Positions 18,079 to 29,610 of a stretch of DNA of 64,000 nucleotides are shown here, in pieces (within the stretch, counting starts at the first letter, position 1; every line of letters starts with the position of its first letter). Location of the stretch: assembly GCF_029193575.1 (NCBI RefSeq), contig NZ_JARGCS010000008.1, positions 1-64,000 of the forward strand, in the 5' to 3' direction. The position numbers were made by a program, and so were the translations under genes. The stretch comes from Pseudomonas entomophila (GTDB lineage: Bacteria; Pseudomonadota; Gammaproteobacteria; Pseudomonadales; Pseudomonadaceae). The notes below the pieces were generated by a model. The model was given only the letters and a program-made list of their open reading frames with translations, did not search any database and was not told the origin of the DNA.

Positions 18079-18597
18079 ATGTCTGTCATATCGAGTCAAG
18101 CCACCATCGGCAATCCGCAAGTCACCGACCTGTTCCGCAGCGCCATGGGCCGCTTCGCCGCCTCGGTGACGCTGGTCACCACGCTCGACGAGCAGTGCGC
18201 CCCGCACGGCCTGGCCGCCACCGCGTTCTCCTCGGTGTCGATGGACCCAGCCTCCGCGCTGGTCTGCGTCAACCGCAGCTCCAGTGCGTCACCGATCATC
18301 AAACGCTCCGGTCTTTTCTGCGTGAACATGCTGCAGCAGGAGCACGAAGCCTTGTGCGCCATCTTCAGCAAGCCCGAGCTGCGCGACCGGCGTTTCGTCG
18401 ACGGCGACTGGGCGGTAGGCGTGCATGGCCTGCGCTACCTGGCCGATGCGCAAGCCTCGATCTTCTGCGAAGTCGCCCAGGAAGTGGAGTACGGCTCGCA
18501 CACGATCTTCATCGGCAACGTCGTCAATGTCATCACCCAGTCGCTGGAGTCGCCGCTCGTCTACATGGGCGGGCGCTTCAGGGGGCTGGCGGCCTGA
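18079..18597 (+). CDS. Flavin reductase (HpaC-like) of a two-component monooxygenase (172 aa)
   Basis: A flavin-reductase-domain protein (FRSAMGRFAASVTLVTT at about 14-30, GLAATAFSSVSMDPASALVCVN following, FCVNML near 90, YGSHTIFIGNV near 140). Such proteins use NAD(P)H to make free reduced FMN or FAD for a partner oxygenase. The partner is very probably the luciferase-type monooxygenase at 23019 in the same operon. The start MSVISSQ was chosen for the AAGAGGAG ribosome site eight bases upstream; an in-frame ATG 12 codons earlier lacks one. First gene of the cluster. Confidence 0.9.
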   Translation: MSVISSQATIGNPQVTDLFRSAMGRFAASVTLVTTLDEQCAPHGLAATAFSSVSMDPASALVCVNRSSSASPIIKRSGLFCVNMLQQEHEALCAIFSKPELRDRRFVDGDWAVGVHGLRYLADAQASIFCEVAQEVEYGSHTIFIGNVVNVITQSLESPLVYMGGRFRGLAA

Positions 18598-18646
18598 TCG
18601 CAACACAAGTTCGTACCCTCCAATAAATACAAGAAGTGGTGTTCGT

Positions 18647-19630
18647 ATGTATGGCTTCAGTTCCAAGGCGCGCCTGATTCCGCCTGCCCTCAAGCTCAAC
18701 GCGCAAGCGTCGGGCATCACCGGCCCGCTGCTCGGCCTGGTCCTGCTGTGCGTGGTGCTCAGCCTCACCACCGACGCCTTCCTCACCTTGAGCAACCTCC
18801 TCAATATCCTCGACCAGGTGACCGTGCTGGGCATCATGGCCCTGGGCATGACCCTGGTGATCCTGATCGGCGGCATCGACCTTTCGGTGGGCGCGGTGCT
18901 GGCCGTGTCGATCATGGTCATGAGCTGGGCCGAGCATGTCATGGGCCTGCCGATGGGCCTGGCGATCGCCGCGGCGCTGCTCACTGGCGCGGCCTGCGGC
19001 GGTGTCACCGCGGCCCTGGTGGTGCGCGCCGGCCTGCCGTCGTTCATCGCCACCCTGGCGATGATGTCGGTGGCCCGCGGCCTGGCCTACATGGTCACCG
19101 ACGGCACCCAGATCAGCGGCTTCCCCGAATGGTTCGGCAACCTCTCGATCATCCGCTACGCCGGGGTGGTGTCGCTGACCGTGGCCTGCTTCGTGGTGCT
19201 GGCGCTGCTGTTCTGGTTCGTCCTGCGCTTCACCGTGGCCGGGCGCAGCCTCTATGCCATCGGCGGCAGCGCCAAGGTGGCCAAGCTCTCGGGCATCCGG
19301 GTCAAGACCCACACCGCGATCGTCTATGTGATCTGCGGCGTCACCGCCGCGCTCGGCGGGGTGATCCTCACCTCGCGCCTGGACACCGCCGGCGCCGGTG
19401 CCGGGGTCGGCTACGAGCTGGACGTGATCGCCGCCGTGGTGATCGGTGGCGGCAGCCTCAAGGGCGGCGCCGGCAGCGTGGTCGGCACCCTGGTTGGCGT
19501 GCTGATCATCGGTGTGCTGCGCAACGGCCTGAACCTGGCCGGCATCTCGCCCTTCGTCCAGCAGGTGATCATCGGCGCGGTGATCGCCGCCGCCGTGATG
19601 CTCGATGCCATGAAACGCAAGAACGCATAA
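18647..19630 (+). CDS. Sugar ABC transporter permease, RbsC-like (327 aa)
   Basis: A hydrophobic protein with about eight to ten membrane segments. It carries the family motif LGMTLVILIGGIDLSVGAVLA (residues about 67-87) and the C-terminal VVIGGGSLKGGAGSVVGTLVG typical of ribose/xylose/autoinducer-2-type permeases. It forms the inner-membrane channel with the binding protein and ATPase encoded next. The gene order permease, binding protein, ATPase is shuffled relative to E. coli rbs. Start MYGFSSK follows an AAGAAGTGGTG stretch. Confidence 0.92.
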   Translation: MYGFSSKARLIPPALKLNAQASGITGPLLGLVLLCVVLSLTTDAFLTLSNLLNILDQVTVLGIMALGMTLVILIGGIDLSVGAVLAVSIMVMSWAEHVMGLPMGLAIAAALLTGAACGGVTAALVVRAGLPSFIATLAMMSVARGLAYMVTDGTQISGFPEWFGNLSIIRYAGVVSLTVACFVVLALLFWFVLRFTVAGRSLYAIGGSAKVAKLSGIRVKTHTAIVYVICGVTAALGGVILTSRLDTAGAGAGVGYELDVIAAVVIGGGSLKGGAGSVVGTLVGVLIIGVLRNGLNLAGISPFVQQVIIGAVIAAAVMLDAMKRKNA

Positions 19631-19681
19631 CCCTCCCGCAACTCAGCCTTTGACAATCAGAACAATTCTGGAGGCGTGTCC

Positions 19682-20617
19682 ATGAACGTTTTCTCTGTGC
19701 CCGTGCGCGTGTGTTTTGCCCTGCTGATGCTGTTGCCCGCCTGGGCCAACGCCGAGAACAAGCCGCTGAAGGTCGGCATGTCGATCCCCAGCCTGCAATG
19801 GGAGTTCTACCTGATGGTGCGTGACGGCGTGCTCGAGCAGGCCGGCAAGGACGGCATTGGCGAGGTGCTGGTGGTCGACGCGCAGGCCGATGCCGCGCGC
19901 CAGGTCAGCCAGATCCAGGACCTTTTGAGCAAGGGCATCGACGTGCTGCTGTACACCGCCACCGGTTCCGCCGCGTCCGCCGTGCCGGTGCGCCTGGCCA
20001 AGCAACAGGGCGTGCCGGTGGTGTGCGTCGACAACTTCCCGAAGAACGTCGAGTGCGACGCCTACGTCTCCACCGACAACACCGCCGCCGCTGCCGAGCT
20101 GGCGCGCCAGGTGGTCAAGCTGACCGGTGGCAAGGCGCAGATCGGCCTGCTCCAGGGCACCCTCGGCGATACCACCGAGAAGACCCGCGCCGATGGCTTC
20201 GACGTCGAACTGGCCAAGACCCCGGAGATGGTCATCGTCGACCGCAAGCCCACCGACTGGCTGCAGGACAACGGCTTCAAGGTCGCCCAGGACATGCTGC
20301 AAAAGCACCCGCAGATCGACGTGTTCGTCGGCCGCTCCGACGCCCCGGCCCTGGGCGCCGCCCAAGCGGTGCGGGTGGCCAACGTGCAACACAAGGTGTG
20401 GATCTTCGGCTACGACGGCCTGCGCCCGGCGCTCGAAGCGGTGCGTGACGGCAAGATGGACCTGACCATCACCCAGCAAGCCGTGGAGATGGGCCGCACC
20501 GCCCTGCGCACTGCGCTGGCGCTGAAGGCGGGCCAGCCGGTCGACAAGCACCAGGCGCTGCCGGCGTTCGTCACCACTCGCGAGAACGTCGCCACGTTCC
20601 TCGCCCGTCACCCTTGA
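19682..20617 (+). CDS. Periplasmic sugar-binding protein of the ABC importer (311 aa)
   Basis: Residues 1-24 are a signal peptide (FALLMLLPAWANA, then ENKPLKVGM). The mature part is a type I periplasmic binding fold (DAQADAARQVSQIQDLLSKG, VPVVCVDNFP, VFVGRSDAPALGAAQA, IFGYDGLRPALEAV). The family binds pentoses, hexoses and related polyols, so the transported compound is probably sugar-like. The ATG was chosen over an in-frame GTG two codons earlier because CTGGAGG lies seven bases before it. Located between its permease and ATPase. Confidence 0.92.
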   Translation: MNVFSVPVRVCFALLMLLPAWANAENKPLKVGMSIPSLQWEFYLMVRDGVLEQAGKDGIGEVLVVDAQADAARQVSQIQDLLSKGIDVLLYTATGSAASAVPVRLAKQQGVPVVCVDNFPKNVECDAYVSTDNTAAAAELARQVVKLTGGKAQIGLLQGTLGDTTEKTRADGFDVELAKTPEMVIVDRKPTDWLQDNGFKVAQDMLQKHPQIDVFVGRSDAPALGAAQAVRVANVQHKVWIFGYDGLRPALEAVRDGKMDLTITQQAVEMGRTALRTALALKAGQPVDKHQALPAFVTTRENVATFLARHP

Positions 20618-20633
20618 GCGAAGGACGCTGACC

Positions 20634-22130
<1,497 letters not shown>

Positions 22131-22140
22131 GGAGATGCCG

Positions 22141-22938
22141 ATGGACGCGATCCACTACCAGCACCTGCCGGCCACGCCCTTCGACGCTTTGCTCGACCTG
22201 CGCGACCAGGTGGCGGTGGTCACCGGCGGCAGCGCCGGCATCGGCCTGGCGATCAGCCGACGCCTGGCCCAGGCCGGCGCCCGGGTGGTGATCGGCAGCC
22301 TGGCCCGCGAGCACACCGACGCATTATTGGAGGAGGGCCTGGCGGCGCGCTTCGTCGCCACCGACGTCAGCCGCCGCGAGCACATCGAGCGGCTGGCGGC
22401 GGAGGCGGGCGGGCAGGGCCGGCTGCGCATCTGGGTGAACAACGCTGGCATCTACCCGCTCAAGCCCATCGACGAGGTGGACGAGGCGTTCTGGGACCGC
22501 CTGCAGGCGATCAACTGCCGCGCGGCGTTCTTCGGCGCCCAGTGCGCCCAGGCGCAGATGCGCAAGCACGGCGAGGGCGGCAGCATCATCAACCTGGCCT
22601 CGGTGTGCGGGCACCGGCCGATGGCCAACCACGTGACCTACGACACCAGCAAGGGCGCGCTCCTGGCGATGACCCGCAGCCTGGCCAAGGACCTGAGCCG
22701 GCATGGCATCCGCGTCAACGCCATCTCGCCAGGGCTCACGGCGACGCCCGGCAACCTGGAGCCTGAGTTGTTCCGCCAGCACCAGCACAACCGGGTGCTG
22801 GAAAACATCCCGCTGGGGCGCCCCGGCGAGCCCGAGGAAATCGCCAACGTGGCGCTGTTCCTGGCCTCGCCCATGGCCGCCTACCTGACGGGCACCGACA
22901 TCACGGTCGACGGCGGCTGGCTGCTGCACGGCAGCTGA
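22141..22938 (+). CDS. Short-chain dehydrogenase/reductase (265 aa)
   Basis: Classical SDR: cofactor motif TGGSAGIG near 27-34, NNAGIYPL near 100, catalytic Y167-x3-K171 (YDTSK) and the C-terminal TGTDITVDGGWLLHG of sugar- and polyol-type dehydrogenases. It probably oxidizes or reduces a carbonyl/alcohol of the imported compound or of the monooxygenase product. The second of two in-frame ATGs was chosen because GAGGAG is then six bases away. It follows the ATPase by 10 bases. Confidence 0.9.
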   Translation: MDAIHYQHLPATPFDALLDLRDQVAVVTGGSAGIGLAISRRLAQAGARVVIGSLAREHTDALLEEGLAARFVATDVSRREHIERLAAEAGGQGRLRIWVNNAGIYPLKPIDEVDEAFWDRLQAINCRAAFFGAQCAQAQMRKHGEGGSIINLASVCGHRPMANHVTYDTSKGALLAMTRSLAKDLSRHGIRVNAISPGLTATPGNLEPELFRQHQHNRVLENIPLGRPGEPEEIANVALFLASPMAAYLTGTDITVDGGWLLHGS

Positions 22939-22953
22939 CCCCGCGACCTTTTG

Positions 22954-22998
22954 CCCGGGTGCCCGCGTGGGCGCCCGGGACCGCTATCGCCTGATAGC
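22954..22998 (+). promoter_or_regulatory. Tandem intra-operon hairpins
   Basis: Two stem-loops fill the gap between the SDR and the monooxygenase. The first (22954-22979) has 11-base arms CCCGGGTGCCC/GGGCGCCCGGG with one wobble pair; the second (22983-22998) has perfect 6-base arms GCTATC/GATAGC around GCCT. No T run follows, so an mRNA processing or stabilizing role is likelier than termination. Confidence 0.45.
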
Positions 22999-23018
22999 CA
23001 TTTGCAAGGAGAACCACC

Positions 23019-24137
23019 ATGAAACTCGCAATGTTCATGCAGCCCCTGCACCACAAGGGCTGGGACTACCACGAGATGTACGACCAGGACATCGCCTGTG
23101 TGGTGCACGCCGACAAGGTCGGCTTCGACGAAATCTGGATCGGCGAGCATACCTCCCAGCGCACCGAGCCGATCACCAACGCCCTGCAGTTCATGTCGGC
23201 GCTGATTCCGCTGACCCAGCGCATCAAGCTGTGCACCGGCGTGCTCAACCTGCCGCACCACCACCCGGCGCGCGTCGCTGGCGACGCCGCGATGTTCGAC
23301 CACATGAGCCGTGGCCGCTTCATCATGGGCATCGGCCCGGGCGGCCTGGCCTCGGACTTCGAGGTGTACGGCAGCAACGGCAAGGACCGTGGGCGGATGA
23401 TGGTCGAGTGTTTCGAGATGATCCAGAAGATCTGGGGCAGCGATGCGCCGTACCAGTTCGCCGGTGAGTTCTTCGATGTCTCCCTGGTCGACACGGTCAA
23501 CCATGCACTGGAAATCGGCTACATGCCCAAGCCGTTCCAGAAGCCGTTCCCACGCCCGGCCACCACCGCCATGAGCCCGTTCTCCAGCACCGCGAAACTG
23601 GCGGGCAGCAAGAACTGGGACCTGATGTCGGCCAACTTCAACCCGACCGCCACCGTCGCCTCGCACTGGCAGGCCTACCTCAAGGGCGCCCAGGAAGCCG
23701 GCCACCCGGCCGACCCGAGCAACTGGCGGGTGGCGCGCTCGGTGTTCGTCGCCGATTCCCAGGCCCAGGCCGAGGACTACCTGGCCGACCCGAACTGCAC
23801 CCTGCGCCGCTACTTCGAGTACATGATCGACAACCTCGCCAGCAACAACTACATGCAGATCTTCAAGACCCGGCCGGACATGACCGACGCCGAAGTCACG
23901 GTCGATCACTGCATCCGCGAGATGGTGATCTACGGCGACGTCGACAACGTGGTCGACCAACTGGTGGCCTTCAGCGAGCAGACCGGCCCGTTCGGCACGC
24001 TGATGACGACCTTCCACGAGTGGGACGACGAAGCCCTGTGGCGCCGCTCGATGGAGCTCACCGCCCGCCAGGTGATCCCGCAACTGAACCTGTACATGCA
24101 GCCACGCCTGGACGCCGCGCGGGCGGCCCTCGCCTGA
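23019..24137 (+). CDS. Luciferase-like flavin-dependent monooxygenase (372 aa)
   Basis: A TIM-barrel enzyme of the bacterial-luciferase-like (LLM) class: GFDEIWIGEHTS near 35-46, IKLCTGVLNLPHHHPARVAGDAAMFDHMSRGR near 70-100, and FIMGIGPGG. Members use reduced flavin from a separate reductase, here very likely the product at 18079. They hydroxylate, Baeyer-Villiger oxidize, or cleave C-S/C-N bonds of small organic molecules. Context (sugar importer, SDR, transketolase) suggests a carbohydrate-like substrate. I cannot assign it to alkanesulfonate, sulfoquinovose or terpene subfamilies by eye. An AAGGAG site lies eight bases upstream. Confidence 0.88.
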   Translation: MKLAMFMQPLHHKGWDYHEMYDQDIACVVHADKVGFDEIWIGEHTSQRTEPITNALQFMSALIPLTQRIKLCTGVLNLPHHHPARVAGDAAMFDHMSRGRFIMGIGPGGLASDFEVYGSNGKDRGRMMVECFEMIQKIWGSDAPYQFAGEFFDVSLVDTVNHALEIGYMPKPFQKPFPRPATTAMSPFSSTAKLAGSKNWDLMSANFNPTATVASHWQAYLKGAQEAGHPADPSNWRVARSVFVADSQAQAEDYLADPNCTLRRYFEYMIDNLASNNYMQIFKTRPDMTDAEVTVDHCIREMVIYGDVDNVVDQLVAFSEQTGPFGTLMTTFHEWDDEALWRRSMELTARQVIPQLNLYMQPRLDAARAALA

Positions 24138-24177
24138 GCCGCGTTTACCCGGAAAGCCTACTGATCCAAGGTGCAAC

Positions 24178-25056
24178 ATGACCCTAGCAGTCGATGCAAA
24201 ACACCCCGATGACTTCGCCCTGACCCCCGCCGAGCTTGCCCGGCTGCGGGACAAGGCGCAATTCATCCGCCTGGAAACCATCCGCCTGATCGAGATCGCC
24301 AAGGTCGGCCACTACACCTCGGTGTTCTCCGCCGCCGAGCTGTTCGCGGCGCTGTACTACGACGTGATGGCGCTGCGTCACGGCGAGCCGAAGTGGCCGC
24401 TGCGCGACCGCTTCATGATGGGCAAGGGCCACGCCGCCGTGGGCCTGTTCCCGGTGCTGGTGGAGTGGGGCTTCTTCGAAAAAGAGATCCTCGATGGCTA
24501 CACCCGCCTGGGCAACCCGCTGGGCGACCACCCGGACATGCGCAAGGTGCCGGGCGTGGACTTTTCCTCAGGCTCCATCGGCCACGCCTTGTCGGGCGGG
24601 CTGGGCATGGCCATGGCCGGGCGCATGCTCGGGCAGGACTTCACCACCTTCGTCATGCTCGGCGACGGTGAAATGCAGGAAGGCCAGGTGTGGGAAGCGG
24701 CCATGGCCGCCTCGCACCACAAGGTCGGCAGCCTGGTGGCGATCGTCGACCGCAACGGCTTCCAGCTCGACGGCAGCGTCGACGACGTGATCGGCGTCGA
24801 GCCGCTGGCCGACAAATGGCGCGCGTTCGGCTGGGAGGTCTACGACGTCGACGGCCACGACCTCGCCGCGCTGACCCCGCTGCTGCGCCGCATCAAGGCC
24901 GAGAAGGGCCGCGAGAAACCGGTGTGCATCATCGCCCAGACCCTCAAGGGCAAAGGCGTCTCCTACATGGAGACCGAGCCAGGCTGGCACCTGGGCTACC
25001 TGGACCCTGAAGACGCGCAGCGCGCCATCGACGAAATCAAGAGCAAGGTGATCTGA
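24178..25056 (+). CDS. Transketolase, N-terminal (TPP-binding) subunit (292 aa)
   Basis: Corresponds to the first half of transketolase. It has GKGHAAVGLFPVL near 82, the thiamine-diphosphate motif GDGEMQEG at about 162-169 with the paired IVDRNG near 190, and SSGSIGHALSGGLGMA for dimer and cofactor contacts. It lacks the pyrimidine-binding half, which is supplied by the next gene (TGA, two bases, ATG). Split transketolases occur in archaea, many anaerobes and dedicated sugar pathways (for example apulose-phosphate and sulfofructose transketolases), alongside a separate full-length housekeeping enzyme. It probably transfers a two-carbon unit from a ketose made by this pathway. Confidence 0.92.
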   Translation: MTLAVDAKHPDDFALTPAELARLRDKAQFIRLETIRLIEIAKVGHYTSVFSAAELFAALYYDVMALRHGEPKWPLRDRFMMGKGHAAVGLFPVLVEWGFFEKEILDGYTRLGNPLGDHPDMRKVPGVDFSSGSIGHALSGGLGMAMAGRMLGQDFTTFVMLGDGEMQEGQVWEAAMAASHHKVGSLVAIVDRNGFQLDGSVDDVIGVEPLADKWRAFGWEVYDVDGHDLAALTPLLRRIKAEKGREKPVCIIAQTLKGKGVSYMETEPGWHLGYLDPEDAQRAIDEIKSKVI

Positions 25057-25058
25057 CC

Positions 25059-26039
25059 ATGAACACTGCACCCCTGTCCGCCAACTCCTGGCAGTACCGT
25101 GAGCTGAACACCCAGACGCCGGGGCTGGACGCGCTGTCCGACGCCTTGCTCGCCCTGGTCGCGCAAGGCGAGCCGGTGGTGGCGGGCACCGCGGACCTCC
25201 AGTACTCCAACGGCCTGGCCAAGTTCGCCGAGCACTGCCCGGAGCGCTTCGTGCAATTCGGCATTTCCGAGCAGAACATGGTGTCGTGCGCCGCCGGCAT
25301 GGCCGCGGTGGGCATGAAGCCGTTCATCGCCACCTTCGCCTCGTTCCTGCCGCTGCTGTGCTGCGAACAGATCCGCATGGACGTCGCCTACTCGGCGCTG
25401 CCGGTGCGTCTGATCGGCCACCACGCCGGTATCTCGCTGGGCTTCTACGGCACCTCGCACCACGCCACCGAAGACTTGGCGATCATGCGCGCGATCGCCG
25501 ACATCACCATCGTCGCCCCGGCCGATGCCAACCAGCTCAAGGCCGCGATCAAGGCCTCGGCCAACCACCCGCAGCCGATCTACTTCCGTATCCAGCGCGG
25601 CCGCGACCCGGTGGTGTACGAGCAGGAGCCGGTGTTCGAGTTCGGCAAGGCCACCACCTTGCTGAGCGGTGAGGAGCTGACCATTATCGCCACCGGCTCC
25701 ACCGTGCACCCGGCCCTGCAGGCGGCGCGCGCGCTGAATGCGCAAGGCCGCTCGGTGGGCGTGCTGGACATGACCACGGTGAAGCCGCTGGACGTCGACG
25801 CGGTGCTGCGCGTGGCGCGCCAGAGCCGGGCGCTCCTCACCGTCGAGGAGCACAACATCCTCGGCGGCCTGGGCGGCGCGGTGTGCGAGGTGATCGCCGA
25901 GGCCGGCATCGGCACGCGCATCCGCCGCCATGGCATCTACGACGAGTACAGCCTGATCGCGCCGCCCACTCACCTCTACCGCCACTACAAGCTGGATGCC
26001 GAGGGCATCGAGAGCGTGGCGCGCGAGTTGCTCGACTGA
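25059..26039 (+). CDS. Transketolase, C-terminal (pyrimidine-binding) subunit (326 aa)
   Basis: Second half of the split transketolase. The pyrimidine domain carries FVQFGISEQNMVSCAAGMAA at about 66-85 (with the cofactor-activating Glu) and GHHAGISLGFYGTSHHATEDLAIMR; the C-terminal domain has ATGSTVHPALQAA and VEEHNILGGLGGAVCE. Its ribosome site (AAGGTG) lies inside the end of the preceding gene, so the subunits are probably translated in equal amounts. It ends the monooxygenase/transketolase run; a REP pair follows. Confidence 0.92.
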   Translation: MNTAPLSANSWQYRELNTQTPGLDALSDALLALVAQGEPVVAGTADLQYSNGLAKFAEHCPERFVQFGISEQNMVSCAAGMAAVGMKPFIATFASFLPLLCCEQIRMDVAYSALPVRLIGHHAGISLGFYGTSHHATEDLAIMRAIADITIVAPADANQLKAAIKASANHPQPIYFRIQRGRDPVVYEQEPVFEFGKATTLLSGEELTIIATGSTVHPALQAARALNAQGRSVGVLDMTTVKPLDVDAVLRVARQSRALLTVEEHNILGGLGGAVCEVIAEAGIGTRIRRHGIYDEYSLIAPPTHLYRHYKLDAEGIESVARELLD

Positions 26040-26059
26040 TCTGAGACCGCGTCGCCCCC

Positions 26060-26116
26060 ATCGCGGGGCAAGCCCGCTCCTACATCGTCCCTGTGGGAGC
26101 GGGCTCGCCCCGCGAT
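26060..26116. repeat. REP palindromic pair
   Basis: Two inverted copies of the REP unit (ATCGCGGGGCAAGCCCGCTC and its near-complement) with a short spacer lie just after the transketolase genes. They could form a strong hairpin and protect or end the upstream transcript. Confidence 0.8.
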
Positions 26117-27559
<1,443 letters not shown>

Positions 27560-27600
27560 GGCGCTAGCGGGGCGGGTGCGGGGTGACCTGCACCGGCCCT

Positions 27601-27646
27601 ATCGCGGGGCAAGCCCGGTCCTACAGGAGCGGGCTTGCCCCGCGAT
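27601..27646. repeat. REP palindrome with perfect 17-base arms
   Basis: Perfect inverted repeat with arms ATCGCGGGGCAAGCCCG and complement around a 12-base loop, between the convergent porin and epimerase-like genes. It may act as a bidirectional terminator. Confidence 0.82.
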
Positions 27647-27660
27647 GAACGCGACGCGAA

Positions 27661-28566
27661 TTACCAGCGCACGTCCGTGCTGCGCAGCCACTCGTGAATC
27701 GATTCGCGCTGGGGCTGCCAGCCCAGCAACTGCCGCGCATTCACCGCCCGCACCCGGCTGTTCGAGCCAATGGCGAACCGCGCCCAATCCCCCAGCTCGG
27801 CAATCGCCTCCTCCGCCGGCCAGCTTTCGATACGGCCTTCGTAGCCCAGCGCATGGCTGATCGAGGTGGCGATCTCGACGAACGACGCCTCGCCATTCTC
27901 GGCGAAGAACAACGACGCCGACGGCGCCTTCTCCAGCGCCAGGCGGTACAACTCGGCCAGGTCCTCGATGTGCACGTTGGACCAGCGGTGCACCCCCGCG
28001 CCCAGGTAGGCGCCGGCACCGAACTGACGCGACTTGGCCAGCAGCTTGGGCAACTGGTCGCTGGCGGTCGGCAGGCCCAGGGCGTCGCCGTAGATCATGG
28101 TCGGGCAGAACACGATGGCACGGATGCCGCACTCGACGCCGGCATTGCGCACGCGCTGGTTGATCGCCACGCGGTCGCGGCGGATGTCCATCGGCTCGAA
28201 CGGGGTCTCGTCGGTGAAGATCGCCTCGCGCGCGTAGGCGCCGCGCGCATCGTCACCGACCACGCTGGAGCCGGAGGTGTGGATGAACGCCTTGCCGCTG
28301 CCGTGCAGGGCCTTGATGAAGGTCTGCACGCTGGCCAGGTGGTCTGAGTCGGCGGTGTGCACCACCGCGTCCGCGGCCTGGGCCTGCTCGGTGAGGATGT
28401 AGGCGTCGTCCAGGGTGCCGAGCACCGGGGTGATGCCCAGGGCTTGCAGGGCGTCGCGTTTGCCAGGGTCGCGGATCAGGCCGGTGACCTGGTGCCCGGC
28501 GTCAACCAGGTACTTGGCCACGGAGCCGCCGATATAGCCGGAGGCGCCGGTTACGAAGATTTTCAT
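27661..28566 (-). CDS. NAD(P)-binding epimerase/dehydratase-like protein (301 aa)
   Basis: Atypical SDR of the NAD-dependent epimerase/dehydratase type: GASGYIGG at residues 8-15, then FIHTSGSSVVGDD near 115 and WSNVHIEDLAELYRLAL near 200. The YxxxK catalytic pair typical of true sugar epimerases is not obvious, so a reductase or NAD-sensing role is possible. It is convergent with the porin and divergent from an SDR gene, with about 220 bases between the two starts. No link to the sugar cluster can be proved. Confidence 0.8.
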   Translation of the reverse strand: MKIFVTGASGYIGGSVAKYLVDAGHQVTGLIRDPGKRDALQALGITPVLGTLDDAYILTEQAQAADAVVHTADSDHLASVQTFIKALHGSGKAFIHTSGSSVVGDDARGAYAREAIFTDETPFEPMDIRRDRVAINQRVRNAGVECGIRAIVFCPTMIYGDALGLPTASDQLPKLLAKSRQFGAGAYLGAGVHRWSNVHIEDLAELYRLALEKAPSASLFFAENGEASFVEIATSISHALGYEGRIESWPAEEAIAELGDWARFAIGSNSRVRAVNARQLLGWQPQRESIHEWLRSTDVRW

Positions 28567-28786
28567 CGTGGACCTTTCTTATTGATGAGTGGAAGGAAAA
28601 CAGGGGTTGCAGGCCTACGGTAAGAACTTGCCGAAGGCACCACCAGCCGGTAGGGGGGCACAACTCTTGTGAGGTCGATTCGTATCAACTTCTGCTGAAA
28701 AGTGTTTGCACGGGAAGTGAATAGGGTGGCCCTGTCGATCCGTAATAGATTCGCGCCAAGAACAACTACAACAGAGGCGCAACACC

Positions 28787-29569
28787 ATGGATTACCAACT
28801 GGCCGACAAGAACGTGTTGATCACCGGGGGCGCGACCGGCATTGGCCGGGCCATCGCCCAGTGCTTCCTCGATGAAGGGGCGCGGGTGGTGGTCAGCGGC
28901 CTGACCCAGGAGATGGTCGCCGAGGCCTGCGCGGCCCTGGGCCCGCGTTGCACGGGCCTGGCCGGTGACCTGACCCGCCCGGGCGTGGCCGAGCGCCTGG
29001 CCGAGCATGCCCGCGCCAATGGGCGCATCGACTACCTGATCAACTGCGTCGGCATCTTCGAGGTGCGCGACTTCTTCGAGACGGATGACGAGCAGTGGTT
29101 TCACTACTTCGACGTCAACGTCATGACCGCCGTGCGCATGACGCGGCTGGTGCTGGCCGACATGCTTGCCGCAGGCGAAGGCTCGGTGGTGTTCATCAGC
29201 AGCGAGTCGGGGGTCAAGCCGCAGCCGTGGATGGTCCACTACGGGGCGATGAAGGCTTGCCTGCTGGGCGTGTCGCGCGCCCTGGCCGAGCTGACCAAGG
29301 GCACGGCGGTGCGGGTCAACAGCATCCTGCCGGGGCCGACCAGCACCGAGGCGGTGCGCCGCTACCATGCCGAGATCGCCGAGGAGAAGGGCATCAGCCC
29401 GCAGCAGGTGGTGGCCGACTACTTCGACCAGACCGAGCCGACCTCGTTGATCCGGCGCATGATCGAGCCGCAGGAGGTGGCGCGCAGTGTGCTGCACCTG
29501 GCGGCCTCGCCAGCGCTCAATGGCATGGCCATGCGTGTGGAAGGCGGGACGATTCGCAGCATTCTCTGA
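28787..29569 (+). CDS. Short-chain dehydrogenase/reductase (260 aa)
   Basis: Classical SDR: TGGATGIG near 13-20, NCVGIFEV near 85-92, catalytic Ser in FISSESGV and Y152-x3-K156 (YGAMK), then the substrate loop PGPTSTEAVRRYHAEIAEEKG. The C-terminal third (MIEPQEVARSVLHLAASPALNGMAMRVEGG) is normal for the family. The substrate is unknown. It is divergent from the epimerase-like gene and followed by a REP element and a convergent MFS gene. Confidence 0.87.
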   Translation: MDYQLADKNVLITGGATGIGRAIAQCFLDEGARVVVSGLTQEMVAEACAALGPRCTGLAGDLTRPGVAERLAEHARANGRIDYLINCVGIFEVRDFFETDDEQWFHYFDVNVMTAVRMTRLVLADMLAAGEGSVVFISSESGVKPQPWMVHYGAMKACLLGVSRALAELTKGTAVRVNSILPGPTSTEAVRRYHAEIAEEKGISPQQVVADYFDQTEPTSLIRRMIEPQEVARSVLHLAASPALNGMAMRVEGGTIRSIL

Positions 29570-29574
29570 AGCGC

Positions 29575-29597
29575 CATCGCGGGCTTGCCCCGCGATG
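29575..29597. repeat. REP-type element, single
   Basis: CCATCGCGGGCTTGCCCCGCGATG forms a compact palindrome between the convergent SDR and MFS genes. Confidence 0.7.
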
Positions 29598-29610
29598 ACT
29601 TTAGCGCCGA

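Noticed and set aside
18624..18646. TAAAT-N15-CGT just before the sugar permease start
   Set aside because: The spacer is 15 rather than 16 bases and the CGT touches the ATG, leaving no leader. It is in no iron-related context, so a PvdS promoter is unlikely.
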